This document shows positions 27,134-35,983 of a stretch of DNA of 47,818 nucleotides, piece by piece. Source of the DNA: Veillonellaceae bacterium (GTDB taxonomy: Bacteria; Bacillota_C; Negativicutes; UBA1444); assembly GCA_012798135.1 (NCBI GenBank), contig JAAZNU010000016.1, forward strand, positions 1 to 47,818. The letters are read 5' to 3'. Both the position numbers and the translations under genes were made by a program. Every line of letters starts with the position of its first letter. The first letter of the stretch is position 1. The notes under the pieces were generated by a model. The model was not told the origin of the DNA. It saw only the letters and a program-made list of their open reading frames with translations, and made no database searches.

Positions 27134-28549
27134 TCACTGTTTGGTCCATTCCGTGTGGAACGTGCCCGGACGGTCCGTCCGTTCGTAGGTGTGGGCGCCA
27201 AAGTAATCGCGCTGCGCCTGGATCAGGTTGGCGGGCAGCACCGCCTGACGGTAGCTGTCGTAATAGTCCAGCGACGCGTTGAACGCCGGCGTGGGAATCC
27301 CCAGCTCCCGACAGGTCTTCAGAACCAACCGCCAGGAATCCTGGGATTCGGCCAGCACGGAGGCAAAGAAAGGATCGAGCATCAAATTGTCGAGCGCCGG
27401 GTTGTTGGCAAACGCGTCCCGGATCTTGTCCAGGAAACGGGCCCGGATGATGCAGCCGCCACGCCACAACAGGGCGATTTCCCCAAACTTCAGGTTCCAG
27501 CCGTATTCTTTGCTGGCGGCGGCCAGCAAGGCAAATCCCTGGGCATAGGAACAAATTTTGGACGCGTACAACGCATCGTGCACCGCCTGGATCAGTTGCT
27601 CCCGGTCGCCGGTCCAGCGACCCTGCGGTCCCTTCAAGACTTCGGCCGCCTTGACCCGCTCCGGTTTGATCGCCGACATGCAGCGGGCAAATACGGCTTC
27701 GGTGATCGCCGGCGTCGGAATCCCCAAATCCAGGGCGCTCTGGGAAGTCCATTTGCCGGTTCCCTTTTGTCCTGCCTTATCCAGGATCATTTCCACCAGC
27801 GGCCGGCCGGTTTCCGGATCGTTAACCGCCATAATGTCCCGGGTAATCTCGATGAGGTAGGAATCCAGCGGTCCCTGGTTCCAGCGGGAGAACACCCCGT
27901 GCAGTTCGGCCGCCGTCAGCCCGCCGGCGCGGCTCAAAATATAATAGGCTTCGGCAATCAGCTGCATGTCCGAATATTCGATCCCGTTATGAACCATCTT
28001 CACATAATGGCCGGCGCCATCCGGACCAACGAAGGCGCAACAGGGACCATCCGCCACCTGCGCGGCGATTTTCGTGAACATTGGCGCCAGTTCCCTATAG
28101 GCGTCCAGATCCCCGCCCGGCATCAGGCTTGGTCCCTTCAGGGCCCCTTCCTCGCCGCCGGACACGCCGGTGCCGATGAAGCGGATCCCTTTGGCGGCCA
28201 GTGTCCGGAAACGACGGCGCGTGTCCTCAAAGAACGAATTGCCGCCGTCGATGATGATGTCGCCCGGCTCCAGGTAGGGCGCTACCTGATCGATCATATC
28301 GTCCACCGGTTTGCCGGCCTTGACCATCAGCATCACCCGCCGGGGTTTCGCCAGTGCGGCGGCCAGCTCGGCCAGAGAATGCACCCCCTGCACGGCCAGT
28401 CCGGCGGCGCTGCCGGCCAGGAATTCGTCCACCTTGGACGTGGTGCGGTTGAATACACAAACCTGAAAGCCCTTGCTCACCATATTCAGAACCAAATTTT
28501 CCCCCATCACGGCCAAGCCGATGAGGCCGATGTCACACAGCGGTTTCAC
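27134..28549 (-). CDS. gnd: 6-phosphogluconate dehydrogenase, decarboxylating
   Basis: 471 aa, the long dimeric type. It oxidises 6-phosphogluconate to ribulose 5-phosphate with NADP+. The start GLAVMGENLVLNM is the nucleotide-binding fold, with NRTT following the second strand. GVSGGEEGALKGPSLMPGG, HNGIEYSDMQLIAEAY (catalytic Lys just before) and YFGAHTYERTDRPGTFHTEW complete the active site. GTG at 28549 has GGGGAGG ahead; a longer frame adds 19 unrelated residues. It is last in the kdgK-glcD-gnd operon. Confidence 0.96.
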   Translation of the reverse strand: MKPLCDIGLIGLAVMGENLVLNMVSKGFQVCVFNRTTSKVDEFLAGSAAGLAVQGVHSLAELAAALAKPRRVMLMVKAGKPVDDMIDQVAPYLEPGDIIIDGGNSFFEDTRRRFRTLAAKGIRFIGTGVSGGEEGALKGPSLMPGGDLDAYRELAPMFTKIAAQVADGPCCAFVGPDGAGHYVKMVHNGIEYSDMQLIAEAYYILSRAGGLTAAELHGVFSRWNQGPLDSYLIEITRDIMAVNDPETGRPLVEMILDKAGQKGTGKWTSQSALDLGIPTPAITEAVFARCMSAIKPERVKAAEVLKGPQGRWTGDREQLIQAVHDALYASKICSYAQGFALLAAASKEYGWNLKFGEIALLWRGGCIIRARFLDKIRDAFANNPALDNLMLDPFFASVLAESQDSWRLVLKTCRELGIPTPAFNASLDYYDSYRQAVLPANLIQAQRDYFGAHTYERTDRPGTFHTEWTKQ

Positions 28550-28615
28550 TTGCGTTTCCTCCCCTGTCAGGCGGAACTCCGCCTGTATTCTTGGTCTGCC
28601 GACCATTCGGATTTC

Positions 28616-30019
28616 TCAGTTCAAAGTGAAGATCTTGCCCGGATTCATGATTTCGTTAGGATCCAGGGCTTTTTTGATGGCTTTCATCATTTTTAGCTCC
28701 ACCGGATCGCAATACTTTCGCATCAGATCCAGTCGTTTATAACCGATGCCATGTTCGCCGGACAGCTTTCCCCCCACCGAATAGATGAAGGCGTACAGCT
28801 CGTCCTGCAGCAAGGGTAACCGTTCATTCCAGATTGCCAGCGGCAGGTCTTCCTTCAGGATGTCCGCGTGGACATTGCCATCGGCGGCATGCGCCGCAAT
28901 ATGGACGGTCACCCCGTACTTCCGGCTCAGTTCGGACAGTTTTTGCACCACATCCGGGATGCGGGACATCGGCACGACAGTGTCTTCCGCCGAAAAGATC
29001 AGGCTGCGGGCCCGGTTCGCTTCGCCGAACGTCTTGCGGGCCTTCCAGATTTTCACGGAGTCGGCGACCAGAACCTCCAACGCCCCGTGGGCGGTACACA
29101 GCTCATCGATCGTCACGCACTGGTCTTCCAGGACTTCCTCGTTGTCGCCGGCCAGCGATACGATGATGTAATGGCCGTGGTCGCTGTGCGGCAGCTTCTC
29201 GTGCAAAAACTCCTCGCTGCACCGGATGCCCTTGTTATCCATGAACTCGACGCATACCGGGCTAACCGGAGACTGCATGATCCGGGCCACGATGTTGATC
29301 GCCGCCTCCGGGCTGTCAAACACAGCCAGCAGGTCGATCACGTGCGCCGGTTTTGGGGTCAGCTTGAGGTACACTTTCGTGACGACCCCCAGCGTGCCTT
29401 CCGAGCCAACCAACAGCTGGGTCAGGCAATAGCCGGTCGAGTCTTTTTTCAACCGTCCGCCCAGCGTGGTGATTTCCCCTTCCGGCGTGACCACTTCCAG
29501 CCCCAATACCTGCTGCCGGGTCGTACCGTATTTGATAGCCTTCATGCCGCCGGCATTGGTGGCGACGTTGCCGCCGATGCACGAACTGTCGGAGCTGCTC
29601 GGTTCGCCCGGATACAAGTAGCCCCGCTCCGTAGCAAACTTCTGGACGTCGACAGTCCGGACGCCCGGTTCGACAATCAGTACCATGTTGGTTTCGTCGA
29701 ATTCGACGAACTTTGTCATCCGTTCGGTGGATAAGACGATCCCGCCCGCAAAGGCCACCGCCGCGCAGGCATAGCCCGTACCGGCTCCCCGCGGCACGAT
29801 CGGGATCAGGCGACGATTGGCCAGTTGGACGATTTCCGCCACCTGCCCGGTTGTTTCCGGGAATACCACGGCTTCCGGGAAATGGACGTATTTTTCGCCA
29901 GTCACGGCATCATGCGAATAATCTTCCATTTTTGCACGTTCGAGCCAGATGTTCTTGTCACCGACGATTTGTTGCAACTCGGCCACGGCCGCGTCATCAA
30001 CCGGATTATATTTTCCCAT
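28616..30019 (-). CDS. glcD: FAD-binding 2-hydroxyacid dehydrogenase (GlcD / D-lactate dehydrogenase type)
   Basis: 467 aa. The PCMH-type FAD domain has VPRGAGTGYACAAVAFAGGIVLSTERM and GEPSSSDSSCIGGNVATNAGG. The C-terminal cap has HAADGNVHADIL and GEHGIGYKR, which carry the flavin and metal contacts of GlcD-like enzymes. These oxidise glycolate, D-lactate or other D-2-hydroxy acids. No GlcE/F or LutA-type partner lies nearby, so the electron acceptor (possibly an electron-transfer flavoprotein) is unknown. ATG at 30019 has AAGGAG ahead. Confidence 0.88.
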   Translation of the reverse strand: MGKYNPVDDAAVAELQQIVGDKNIWLERAKMEDYSHDAVTGEKYVHFPEAVVFPETTGQVAEIVQLANRRLIPIVPRGAGTGYACAAVAFAGGIVLSTERMTKFVEFDETNMVLIVEPGVRTVDVQKFATERGYLYPGEPSSSDSSCIGGNVATNAGGMKAIKYGTTRQQVLGLEVVTPEGEITTLGGRLKKDSTGYCLTQLLVGSEGTLGVVTKVYLKLTPKPAHVIDLLAVFDSPEAAINIVARIMQSPVSPVCVEFMDNKGIRCSEEFLHEKLPHSDHGHYIIVSLAGDNEEVLEDQCVTIDELCTAHGALEVLVADSVKIWKARKTFGEANRARSLIFSAEDTVVPMSRIPDVVQKLSELSRKYGVTVHIAAHAADGNVHADILKEDLPLAIWNERLPLLQDELYAFIYSVGGKLSGEHGIGYKRLDLMRKYCDPVELKMMKAIKKALDPNEIMNPGKIFTLN

Positions 30020-30062
30020 ATGGTCGCTCCTTACGCTTCGCCGTTGAACAGCTGGGACGATG

Positions 30063-31148
30063 TTAACGCTGGATGCGGGCCGAACCACCGCCGGCAAACG
30101 CCCGAACCTGGTCAATGCTGCTCATGGTCGTATCGCCCGGGAATGTCGTCAACAATGCGCCGTGCGCCCAGCCCAAACGCAATGCCGCTGCTGGTTCTTC
30201 ACCGGTCAACAGACCGTAAAACAGGCCCGACGCAAATCCGTCACCGCCGCCGACCCGATCATACACATCCAGTTCGGCGGTCGGGGCGGTATAGGTTTTG
30301 CCATTCATCCAGGCCACCGCACTCCAGCTGTGACGATTGGTGGAATGAACTTCCCGCAGCGTGGTCGCGACAATTTTGATTTGCGGATGTTTGGCGATGA
30401 CTTGGTCGATCATGGCAAAAAATGCGCTGGGATCCAGTTTGGATTTTGCAGCCACTTCCGGGCCGGGAATCCCCAGTCCCATCTGCAGGTCCTCTTCATT
30501 ACCCACCAGAACGTCCACGTTTTCCAATATCTTGCCCAGCACTTCGACGGCCCGGTTTTGCCCGCCGACAATATTCCAGAGTTTGGCGCGGTAATTTAGG
30601 TCGAAGGACACCACGGCCCCAGCGGCTTTGGCCGCCTTCATCCCTTCGATGACCACTCCCGGCGTCGTTTCGGACAACGCCGCAAAGATCCCGCCGCTAT
30701 GGAACCAGCGGACACCGCCGGCGAAAATTTTCTGCCAGTCGAAATCGCCGGCCCTGAGCATGCCGCCGGCCTCGTTCGCCCGATTATAAAAAACGACAGG
30801 CGGTCGGACACCCTGGCCGCGGTCGCTGTAAACCGTCGCCATATTGGGCCCGTTGACACCATTATGTTTGAAATGTTTGTAGAAAGCCTGAACTCCCATG
30901 GCTTTGACGCGTTCGGCAATCAAATCGCCAATGGGATAATCCACCATGGCCGAGGCCACTCCGGTCTTGAGGCCGAAGCAGTCAGCCAAGTTGGCTGCGC
31001 AGTTGAATTCGCCGCCGCTGACATGGATCAGGCACTCCGTTGCTTTGCGGAAAGGCACGATTCCGGTATCCAGGCGGTGAACCAGCGCCCCCACGGAAAC
31101 GAAATCCAATGCACCCTCGGTGCGGATGTTTAAACCGACAGTATTCAT
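30063..31148 (-). CDS. kdgK: PfkB-family sugar kinase, probably 2-keto-3-deoxygluconate kinase
   Basis: 361 aa ribokinase-fold enzyme. GGEFNCAANLADCFGLKTGVASAMVDYPIGDLIAERV matches KDG kinases. The C-terminal signature is DRVGGGDGFASGLFYG with catalytic Asp in GGGD, the form common in KdgK. It would make KDPG for the Entner-Doudoroff aldolase. ATG at 31148 has GAGGAGGG ahead; the frame extends 14 residues further without support. It is followed by a hydroxyacid dehydrogenase and gnd, so the operon handles sugar acids. The exact sugar is inference. Confidence 0.82.
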   Translation of the reverse strand: MNTVGLNIRTEGALDFVSVGALVHRLDTGIVPFRKATECLIHVSGGEFNCAANLADCFGLKTGVASAMVDYPIGDLIAERVKAMGVQAFYKHFKHNGVNGPNMATVYSDRGQGVRPPVVFYNRANEAGGMLRAGDFDWQKIFAGGVRWFHSGGIFAALSETTPGVVIEGMKAAKAAGAVVSFDLNYRAKLWNIVGGQNRAVEVLGKILENVDVLVGNEEDLQMGLGIPGPEVAAKSKLDPSAFFAMIDQVIAKHPQIKIVATTLREVHSTNRHSWSAVAWMNGKTYTAPTAELDVYDRVGGGDGFASGLFYGLLTGEEPAAALRLGWAHGALLTTFPGDTTMSSIDQVRAFAGGGSARIQR

Positions 31149-31188
31149 ACTTTCCCTCCTCAAATGATAATTTTCATCTTTGGCTGGC

Positions 31189-31234
31189 AACCAATCCGAA
31201 AATTGATTGTTCTGACGCTTATGTTTCTATTATA
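31189..31234 (-). promoter_or_regulatory. kdgK promoter -10 and candidate operator
   Basis: TATAAT on the minus strand at 31234-31229, with no clear -35. Downstream in the leader is the inverted repeat AACCAAT-N6-ATTGATT (31189-31208, one mismatch), placed where a repressor could block transcription. Confidence 0.45.
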
Positions 31235-31273
31235 TCGCAAAACAACGTCGCAGAGTATATCGGTTTAGTTGCC

Positions 31274-31318
31274 AACAAAAACAATCCGGGCAATCCAGCT
31301 GGCGCTGCGGATCGCCCG
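31274..31318 (-). terminator. Terminator of the lysine/ornithine decarboxylase gene
   Basis: CGGGCGATCC ... GGATTGCCCG on the minus strand (31318-31287), a 10-bp stem with two G-U pairs, followed by GATTGTTTTTG. Confidence 0.75.
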
Positions 31319-31353
31319 ATCATTTCTTCTCTTCTTGCGTTTATGTTGCCAAC

Positions 31354-32511
31354 TTAGCCTACAGCTTCTAGACGACAGCCTTCCCGCACATTCTCCCAAA
31401 TTACGGTCCGGGCTTTGGCAAAACCGTTGAATGTCGTTGCGGAAGCGGAACTGTAGGAACCGATGTTGGGCACGAGAATCAAATCGTCAACATCTAGTTG
31501 GACTGTTTCTTTTTCACGGAAAATCACGTCAAAGGAATCGCAGCTGGGACCGGCGAAGGTTGCCGTCACAGTTGGACCTTCCTTGAACGGCAGCAATTCG
31601 AAATCCCAGTGGTCAAAAATGACCCCGGAAAAGGTACCGTAGATTCCTTCATCGAGAAAATACCAGTCCTGGTTGTCACGCTGCTGTCGACCGATCACCC
31701 GCGTGATCAGTTTTACGGCCGTCCCGCAAATGAAGCGGCCCGGTTCGGCCCAAATCTCGGTTTGCGGGAACAACTGCTCCAACCCTTGATAGATGGTGGT
31801 CAGCATCTTCTGAATGTCGATCTTGGCGCTGCCGGGCGCCCGAATCGGAAAGCCGCCGCCAATGTCGAGGACCTGTAAATCGAGTCCCTGCGCCGCCGCT
31901 TCATCGAACAGCTTTCGGCAAACCTGCAAGGCATTGATATAAGCGTGGGCCTGCGTTGCCTGACTGCCGACATGAAAGGCAAGACCGGCGACACGTAATC
32001 CGCAGTCGCGGGCTTTCAACAGCAACGGCAACACATCCGCCGGTTCGGCGCCAAATTTTTTGTTCAAATCGATCAGCGCCTCGGGGTTCTGCATGCGCAC
32101 ACGCACCAGCACACCAGCTCCCGGAGCTACCCGGGCCATCTTCTCGATTTCCGGCGCACTGTCGACCATATAGTTCAATATTCCGGTCTGGCGGGCGGTC
32201 GCGATGCCGTGGACCGGCTTGATGGGGTTGGCGTAAACCATTTGTTCCCCCGAAATCCCCATCGCCTGCAACTGCAGAATTTCACCGTCCGACGCAACAT
32301 CGAAACAAGACCCCAGGTCCTTCAGCGTGCGGATAATCCGTTCATCCGGATTGGCCTTGACCGCATAATGAATGTTAACCCGGGGCATGTGCTCTTTCAG
32401 ATACCGGTAATTGTGTTTGATCTGCTCGACCGACATTACCAGCAGCGGCGTTCCGTACTCGTCCGCCAGCCTCTTCACATCGGCCTGGGATAGATGAAAT
32501 TCCTTTTGCAT
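31354..32511 (-). CDS. ldc: Lysine/ornithine decarboxylase, alanine-racemase fold (PLP)
   Basis: 385 aa. It closely follows the pattern of the dual lysine/ornithine decarboxylase of Selenomonas ruminantium (known family): HYAVKANPDERI with PLP lysine K52, DVASDGEI, FHVGSQ, LDIGGGFP, EPGRFICG, LDEGIYGTFSG and GPSCDS. The product would be cadaverine or putrescine. In Negativicutes cadaverine is attached to peptidoglycan and holds the outer membrane through SLH proteins (established knowledge); the role here is inferred. ATG at 32511 has AAGGGGAG ahead. It is a single gene with its own promoter and terminator. Confidence 0.88.
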   Translation of the reverse strand: MQKEFHLSQADVKRLADEYGTPLLVMSVEQIKHNYRYLKEHMPRVNIHYAVKANPDERIIRTLKDLGSCFDVASDGEILQLQAMGISGEQMVYANPIKPVHGIATARQTGILNYMVDSAPEIEKMARVAPGAGVLVRVRMQNPEALIDLNKKFGAEPADVLPLLLKARDCGLRVAGLAFHVGSQATQAHAYINALQVCRKLFDEAAAQGLDLQVLDIGGGFPIRAPGSAKIDIQKMLTTIYQGLEQLFPQTEIWAEPGRFICGTAVKLITRVIGRQQRDNQDWYFLDEGIYGTFSGVIFDHWDFELLPFKEGPTVTATFAGPSCDSFDVIFREKETVQLDVDDLILVPNIGSYSSASATTFNGFAKARTVIWENVREGCRLEAVG

Positions 32512-32559
32512 ATCCACTCCCCTTTTACACTGCACTTTTCTTGGGAAAAACCCGATTTG

Positions 32560-32587
32560 ATTGTACCATATCGCGAAAAAACTGCAA
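32560..32587 (-). promoter_or_regulatory. Promoter of the lysine/ornithine decarboxylase gene
   Basis: TTGCAG (32587-32582), 16 bases, TACAAT (32565-32560) with an upstream TG (extended -10: ATATGGTACAAT). The same 12 bases occur at the PilZ gene promoter near 40.17 kb. The intron 3' end lies only 16 bases upstream, so the promoter is intact. Confidence 0.65.
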
Positions 32588-32603
32588 CATGATTTTACAA
32601 AAA

Positions 32604-34481
32604 ATCGAGTAGGAGGGGGCGGCGAGCCCCCGACCTCTCACACCACCGGACATGCGGGTCCGCATCCGGCGGTTCCCAAAGATTGACGAAGTATCCCATA
32701 GTGTGCAAGCAGACTCAACAGCCCTTGACGTTCCCAATAGGAAACGCCCAGGGCGTTGTTTGTATTTCGGGCCATGGCCCAGGGTCCCTTGCTGGATTTG
32801 GCCATCATCCACGCCGCCCACTCCGCGACGCCCAGCGCCCGGAGGTTTCGGAAACGTGTCCATGTCCTCTTCCATTGTTTCCATAGGCACATGCGCAGTC
32901 GCCGCCGTAGCCATTGGTCCAGTTCCCCGCAGTGCTCCTTGGCTGATGCCACGTGGAAATACCCGATCCATCCCCGTAGATACTGGTTGATCTGCCGGAT
33001 TCTTTCCGCCATCGCCACGGGCCAAGTTCGCCTCGTGAGTTGTCGGATTTTATCCTTGCAACGTTCCAGCGTCTTTGGCGCCAGCCGAATGGTTCCCGCT
33101 TTGTCGTTCAAGAAGCTAAAGCCAAGAAACTTTCGCTTCCACGGTCGGTCTACCGCACTTTTCTCCCGGTTTACCTTGAGTTTGAGCTTGCCTTCCACAA
33201 ACCGTACCACTGATTCCATTACCCGCGTTCCCGCCCGTCTGCTTTTCACGAACAGGTTGCAGTCATCCGCGTAGCGGACGAATCGATGCCCTCGCCGCGT
33301 CAGTTCCCGGTCCAGGTCATCGAGCAGAATGTTCGACAGTAGCGGACTCAGGGGACCACCCTGCGGTGTTCCCTCTGTTGTCCTCGTTACTACGCCGCAT
33401 TCCATGACTCCGGCGTTTAGGTAACTGCGGATGAGTTTCAGGACTCTTTTGTCTTCCACTCGCCGCGCCACCCGCGCCATCAACATGTCGTGGTTGACCC
33501 GGTCGAAGAATTTCTCCAGGTCCATGTCCACGACAAACCGGTAGCCTTCCCGGATGTGTTCCTGGGCTCGCCGAATTGCGTCATGCGCTCGTTTTCCTGG
33601 CCGGAAGCCGTAGCTTTCCGGACTGAAATAGGGGTCGAATTTCGGGGTCAGTGTCTGCAAAAGGGCCTGCTGGATCAGGCGATCCAATACGGTCGGGATA
33701 CCCAGCGCCCGCGTCCCGCCTCCGGGTTTGGGAATGTCCACCCGTTTTACGGGGCGCGGCCGGTAAGTTCCCGCTCGGAGCTGTTCCTTGATCTGGTCCC
33801 AGTTTGTCTTGAGATATTCCGCCAACATGGCGGTATCCATCCCATCGATACCGGCTACTCCTCCGTTTTGTTTCACCCGCTGGTAGGCGCGTTTCATGTT
33901 TTCCCGCGCCAGCGTTTTCTCCAGCAGTTCACCTGGGTCTTCGCGAGAGGGTAGGTCCATTTGTGCCGGCAATGGGCTCAGCGCTCCGGCATACTTTTGC
34001 GGCTTCACCGCTACTTTTTGCCGCCAGCCTTCTTGCGAAGTTTTCTGCTGTAATTGCTCATTACGCGAACTCATGGTTTCCCTCTCTTTCTTTGGGTTCG
34101 GCCCTTCCGGCGCGGCGTCCCGCTCTCCGTACTATGGCCTCGGCTGACTCCTGCGATTTCAGCGCCGCCTCTCGGCGGCGGTTACCGATTCAGTCGGTAT
34201 AACCGCAGGCCTCCCCGGATAAGAACGTCATCTTTCCGCTCATGCACCTGCCCAAGTCTACTGCTTCAGCCCTTGGCGGCTTTGGACTTCGTCTTCTCTT
34301 GCAGACTCGTCCGACTGAAACAGCCTCAAATTGGGTTCGTGTACCTCAGGTCGAACTTTTGCCTCCAGCTTCCTTCAGATTCCGCCTCGCGGCGGACACC
34401 CTTGCTCTTGGCTAACGGTTGGCGCTCGCCAGCCCCCGTTCGGATCTTTCATCCTATAGATGACGCCCATGCCGGGCGTAC
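32604..34481 (-). mobile_element. Group IIC intron, complete
   Basis: 1878 bases. The 5' end GTACGCCCGGCATGGGCG (34481 downward) matches the GTGYG-type start of group II introns. The 3' end is ...CCTACTCGAT at 32604. Domain V (32641-32677) reads CGCCGGATGCGG...CCGCATGTCCGG and has the CGC catalytic triad typical of class C. It is followed by a GC-rich domain VI hairpin with the CCTAC branch region. It sits directly after the stem and first eight U-tract bases of the vanW-gene terminator, the classic class C target. Domains I-IV occupy 34075-34481 and the space around the RT gene. Confidence 0.9.
32638..34074 (-). CDS. ltrA: Group II intron reverse transcriptase/maturase (class C)
   Basis: 478 aa, apparently full length and uninterrupted. 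RT domains are complete: RALGIPTVLDRLIQQALLQ, YGFRPGKRAHDAI, VVDMDLEKFFDRVNHD, GTPQGGPLSPLLSNILLDDLD and the active-site RYADDCNLFVKS. The maturase X domain follows (TWPVAMAERIRQINQYLRGWIGYF). There is no HNH endonuclease domain, as expected for class C elements. The stop codon falls within domain V. It splices the intron and carries out retrohoming. No frameshift is seen, so it may be active. Confidence 0.95.
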   Translation of the reverse strand: MSSRNEQLQQKTSQEGWRQKVAVKPQKYAGALSPLPAQMDLPSREDPGELLEKTLARENMKRAYQRVKQNGGVAGIDGMDTAMLAEYLKTNWDQIKEQLRAGTYRPRPVKRVDIPKPGGGTRALGIPTVLDRLIQQALLQTLTPKFDPYFSPESYGFRPGKRAHDAIRRAQEHIREGYRFVVDMDLEKFFDRVNHDMLMARVARRVEDKRVLKLIRSYLNAGVMECGVVTRTTEGTPQGGPLSPLLSNILLDDLDRELTRRGHRFVRYADDCNLFVKSRRAGTRVMESVVRFVEGKLKLKVNREKSAVDRPWKRKFLGFSFLNDKAGTIRLAPKTLERCKDKIRQLTRRTWPVAMAERIRQINQYLRGWIGYFHVASAKEHCGELDQWLRRRLRMCLWKQWKRTWTRFRNLRALGVAEWAAWMMAKSSKGPWAMARNTNNALGVSYWERQGLLSLLAHYGILRQSLGTAGCGPACPVV

Positions 34482-34520
34482 AAGAATAACGGGGAACACC
34501 TGAATTTCAGGCATTCCCCG
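34482..34520 (-). terminator. vanW-gene terminator, split by the intron
   Basis: CGGGGAA(T)...CCTGAA/TTCAGG...TTCCCCG hairpin (34520-34490) on the minus strand, followed by TTATTCTT (34489-34482), then the intron. The remaining U-run (TTTTTTG) lies on the far side of the intron at 32603. Together they form a normal terminator. Confidence 0.85.
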
Positions 34521-34524
34521 CTCA

Positions 34525-35883
34525 TTATTTCGGAATGGTTCCCGCTATCGACCTGGTGCCCACCCGGACAATCCGGTCCGTACCCTCAAACTCGTCGGTA
34601 GAGATATTCTCCCGGCTAATTTCCTTGTTTCCCCGCAACCGGATGCGCTGCACCGTGACAATGAAACCGTTTCTGCCCGGCGACTCCACAACTTCCTGCC
34701 CCAACGGCAAGGTTGGATCTTGTTTCACAATCGTTTTGGCCACCTGCACGGTTTTTTCCGCCACTTCGATCCGCACCGTCGGTTCTCCCTGGCGGCGTTT
34801 GCCATAAAACCGCACTTCCAGGGTTCCGGCCTCCGCCGTCGTCTGAACATACACGGCATGCTCGCGCGTATTTTTGAGTTTCAGATCAATTTGCCCGTCA
34901 GCCACGGTAGCATCTTGTCCAACCGGAACATAGCCCGGCGGATCATAGTGCGCGCTACGTTCCACCACCTTAAAATCCGCCAGCAGCGCCGCATTATACA
35001 GTGTAGTGGAAACCTGACACACCCCGCCGCCCCAGTCCATTACCACACCGGCGCTGGATAGCGTTGGCGCCTGCATGTAGCCGCGTTCGGGAGTACGCAC
35101 GCCGACCCGCTCATTGAAGGAAAACACCTCGCCGTTGCGGATCAATGCGCCTGACAGAAATTTTGCCGCAATCCGGATATTTTCCGCCCGGTTTTCATCA
35201 GCTTCGCTATAAGTGGTGGAAAACGCGGCAATCATGCCGTCAATCCCCTGCAAATCCCGCATCCGAAGAGCCGGCGGCGTTTCCCGGACCCGTAGCGGAA
35301 CCGGTTCGGTATTGCCAGATTCAATACTACGTCGGAGTTGTCGAATGGTATTCTCGATGTCCGTGCGGCGACCGGTCTGTTCCGGCAAAAACTTCAGCCC
35401 GTCAGCGCTCTCCCGGATTCCGGCATTCACTGCGTTACGGTCCACGGAAGCGGCAGCCGCCGCAACAATCCGGCGAAGTTTTCCCTCATCCGGCGTTATG
35501 CCAAAAGAAATCTGACGGCCGCCGGCTTTGGCAAGCAGCTGCTCCGACAAACGTTGCAACAACGAGCCGGTCCGGCCAATTCCGTAAGCCTGTTGTACCA
35601 GCGCCTTGGCGTCCGGACTACCAGCGACAACATCCCAGCCGACTTCCCATCGCTGTCCATCGTACAACAAAACAGCCGCCGGTCTGGACCACCTCTCTTG
35701 CAGCACTGCGGCGACTTTCTGCTCCGCCTCGGCAGCCGATAGTCCCCCCACGGCAACATCGGCAATCACCAGACCACGGCAAATTCTGTCGGAATGGAGT
35801 ATTACCGCATCTTCCGACACAATTAAAACAACGGCCATCAGTAGCACCAGGCAGTAGTAACCGAGGACTTTGGTCAACCGCAT
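34525..35883 (-). CDS. VanW-family envelope protein with G5 domain
   Basis: 452 aa. A single N-terminal membrane anchor (about 4-24) is followed by a peptidoglycan-binding-4-type region (residues about 40-200) and the VanW core (about 240-355), with FSFNERVGVRTPERGYMQAP, GGGVCQVSTTLYNAALLA and REHAVYVQT. A C-terminal G5-like domain ends with NGFIVTVQRIRLRGNKEISREN. The family is extracytoplasmic and cell-wall associated; its biochemical role is not established. ATG at 35883 has GGAGATGG ahead; a 24-residue upstream extension is not supported. A group IIC intron sits just past its terminator stem. Confidence 0.88.
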   Translation of the reverse strand: MRLTKVLGYYCLVLLMAVVLIVSEDAVILHSDRICRGLVIADVAVGGLSAAEAEQKVAAVLQERWSRPAAVLLYDGQRWEVGWDVVAGSPDAKALVQQAYGIGRTGSLLQRLSEQLLAKAGGRQISFGITPDEGKLRRIVAAAAASVDRNAVNAGIRESADGLKFLPEQTGRRTDIENTIRQLRRSIESGNTEPVPLRVRETPPALRMRDLQGIDGMIAAFSTTYSEADENRAENIRIAAKFLSGALIRNGEVFSFNERVGVRTPERGYMQAPTLSSAGVVMDWGGGVCQVSTTLYNAALLADFKVVERSAHYDPPGYVPVGQDATVADGQIDLKLKNTREHAVYVQTTAEAGTLEVRFYGKRRQGEPTVRIEVAEKTVQVAKTIVKQDPTLPLGQEVVESPGRNGFIVTVQRIRLRGNKEISRENISTDEFEGTDRIVRVGTRSIAGTIPK

Positions 35884-35921
35884 TTCCCATCTCCGAAAAA
35901 TATTATTATCGAACAGACTGA

Positions 35922-35945
35922 GAATCCCCGCCACGGCGGGGATTC
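35922..35945 (-). repeat. GC-rich hairpin between the PRC-barrel and vanW genes
   Basis: GAATCCCCGCC-GTG-GCGGGGATTC type perfect stem in a 100-base gap. It follows the PRC-barrel stop but lacks a U-tract on either strand, so it may be a weak terminator or an mRNA-stabilising hairpin. Confidence 0.4.
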
Positions 35946-35983
35946 CGGCTATCAAAGGCTGCAGGCTTCAGGCTCCGTATTCC

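Noticed and set aside
27155..28696. 513-codon open frame on the plus strand across gnd
   Set aside because: It is antisense to a clearly real gnd gene, has no recognisable domain, and is rich in His, Gln, Arg and Gly as expected from the reverse reading of GC-rich codons.
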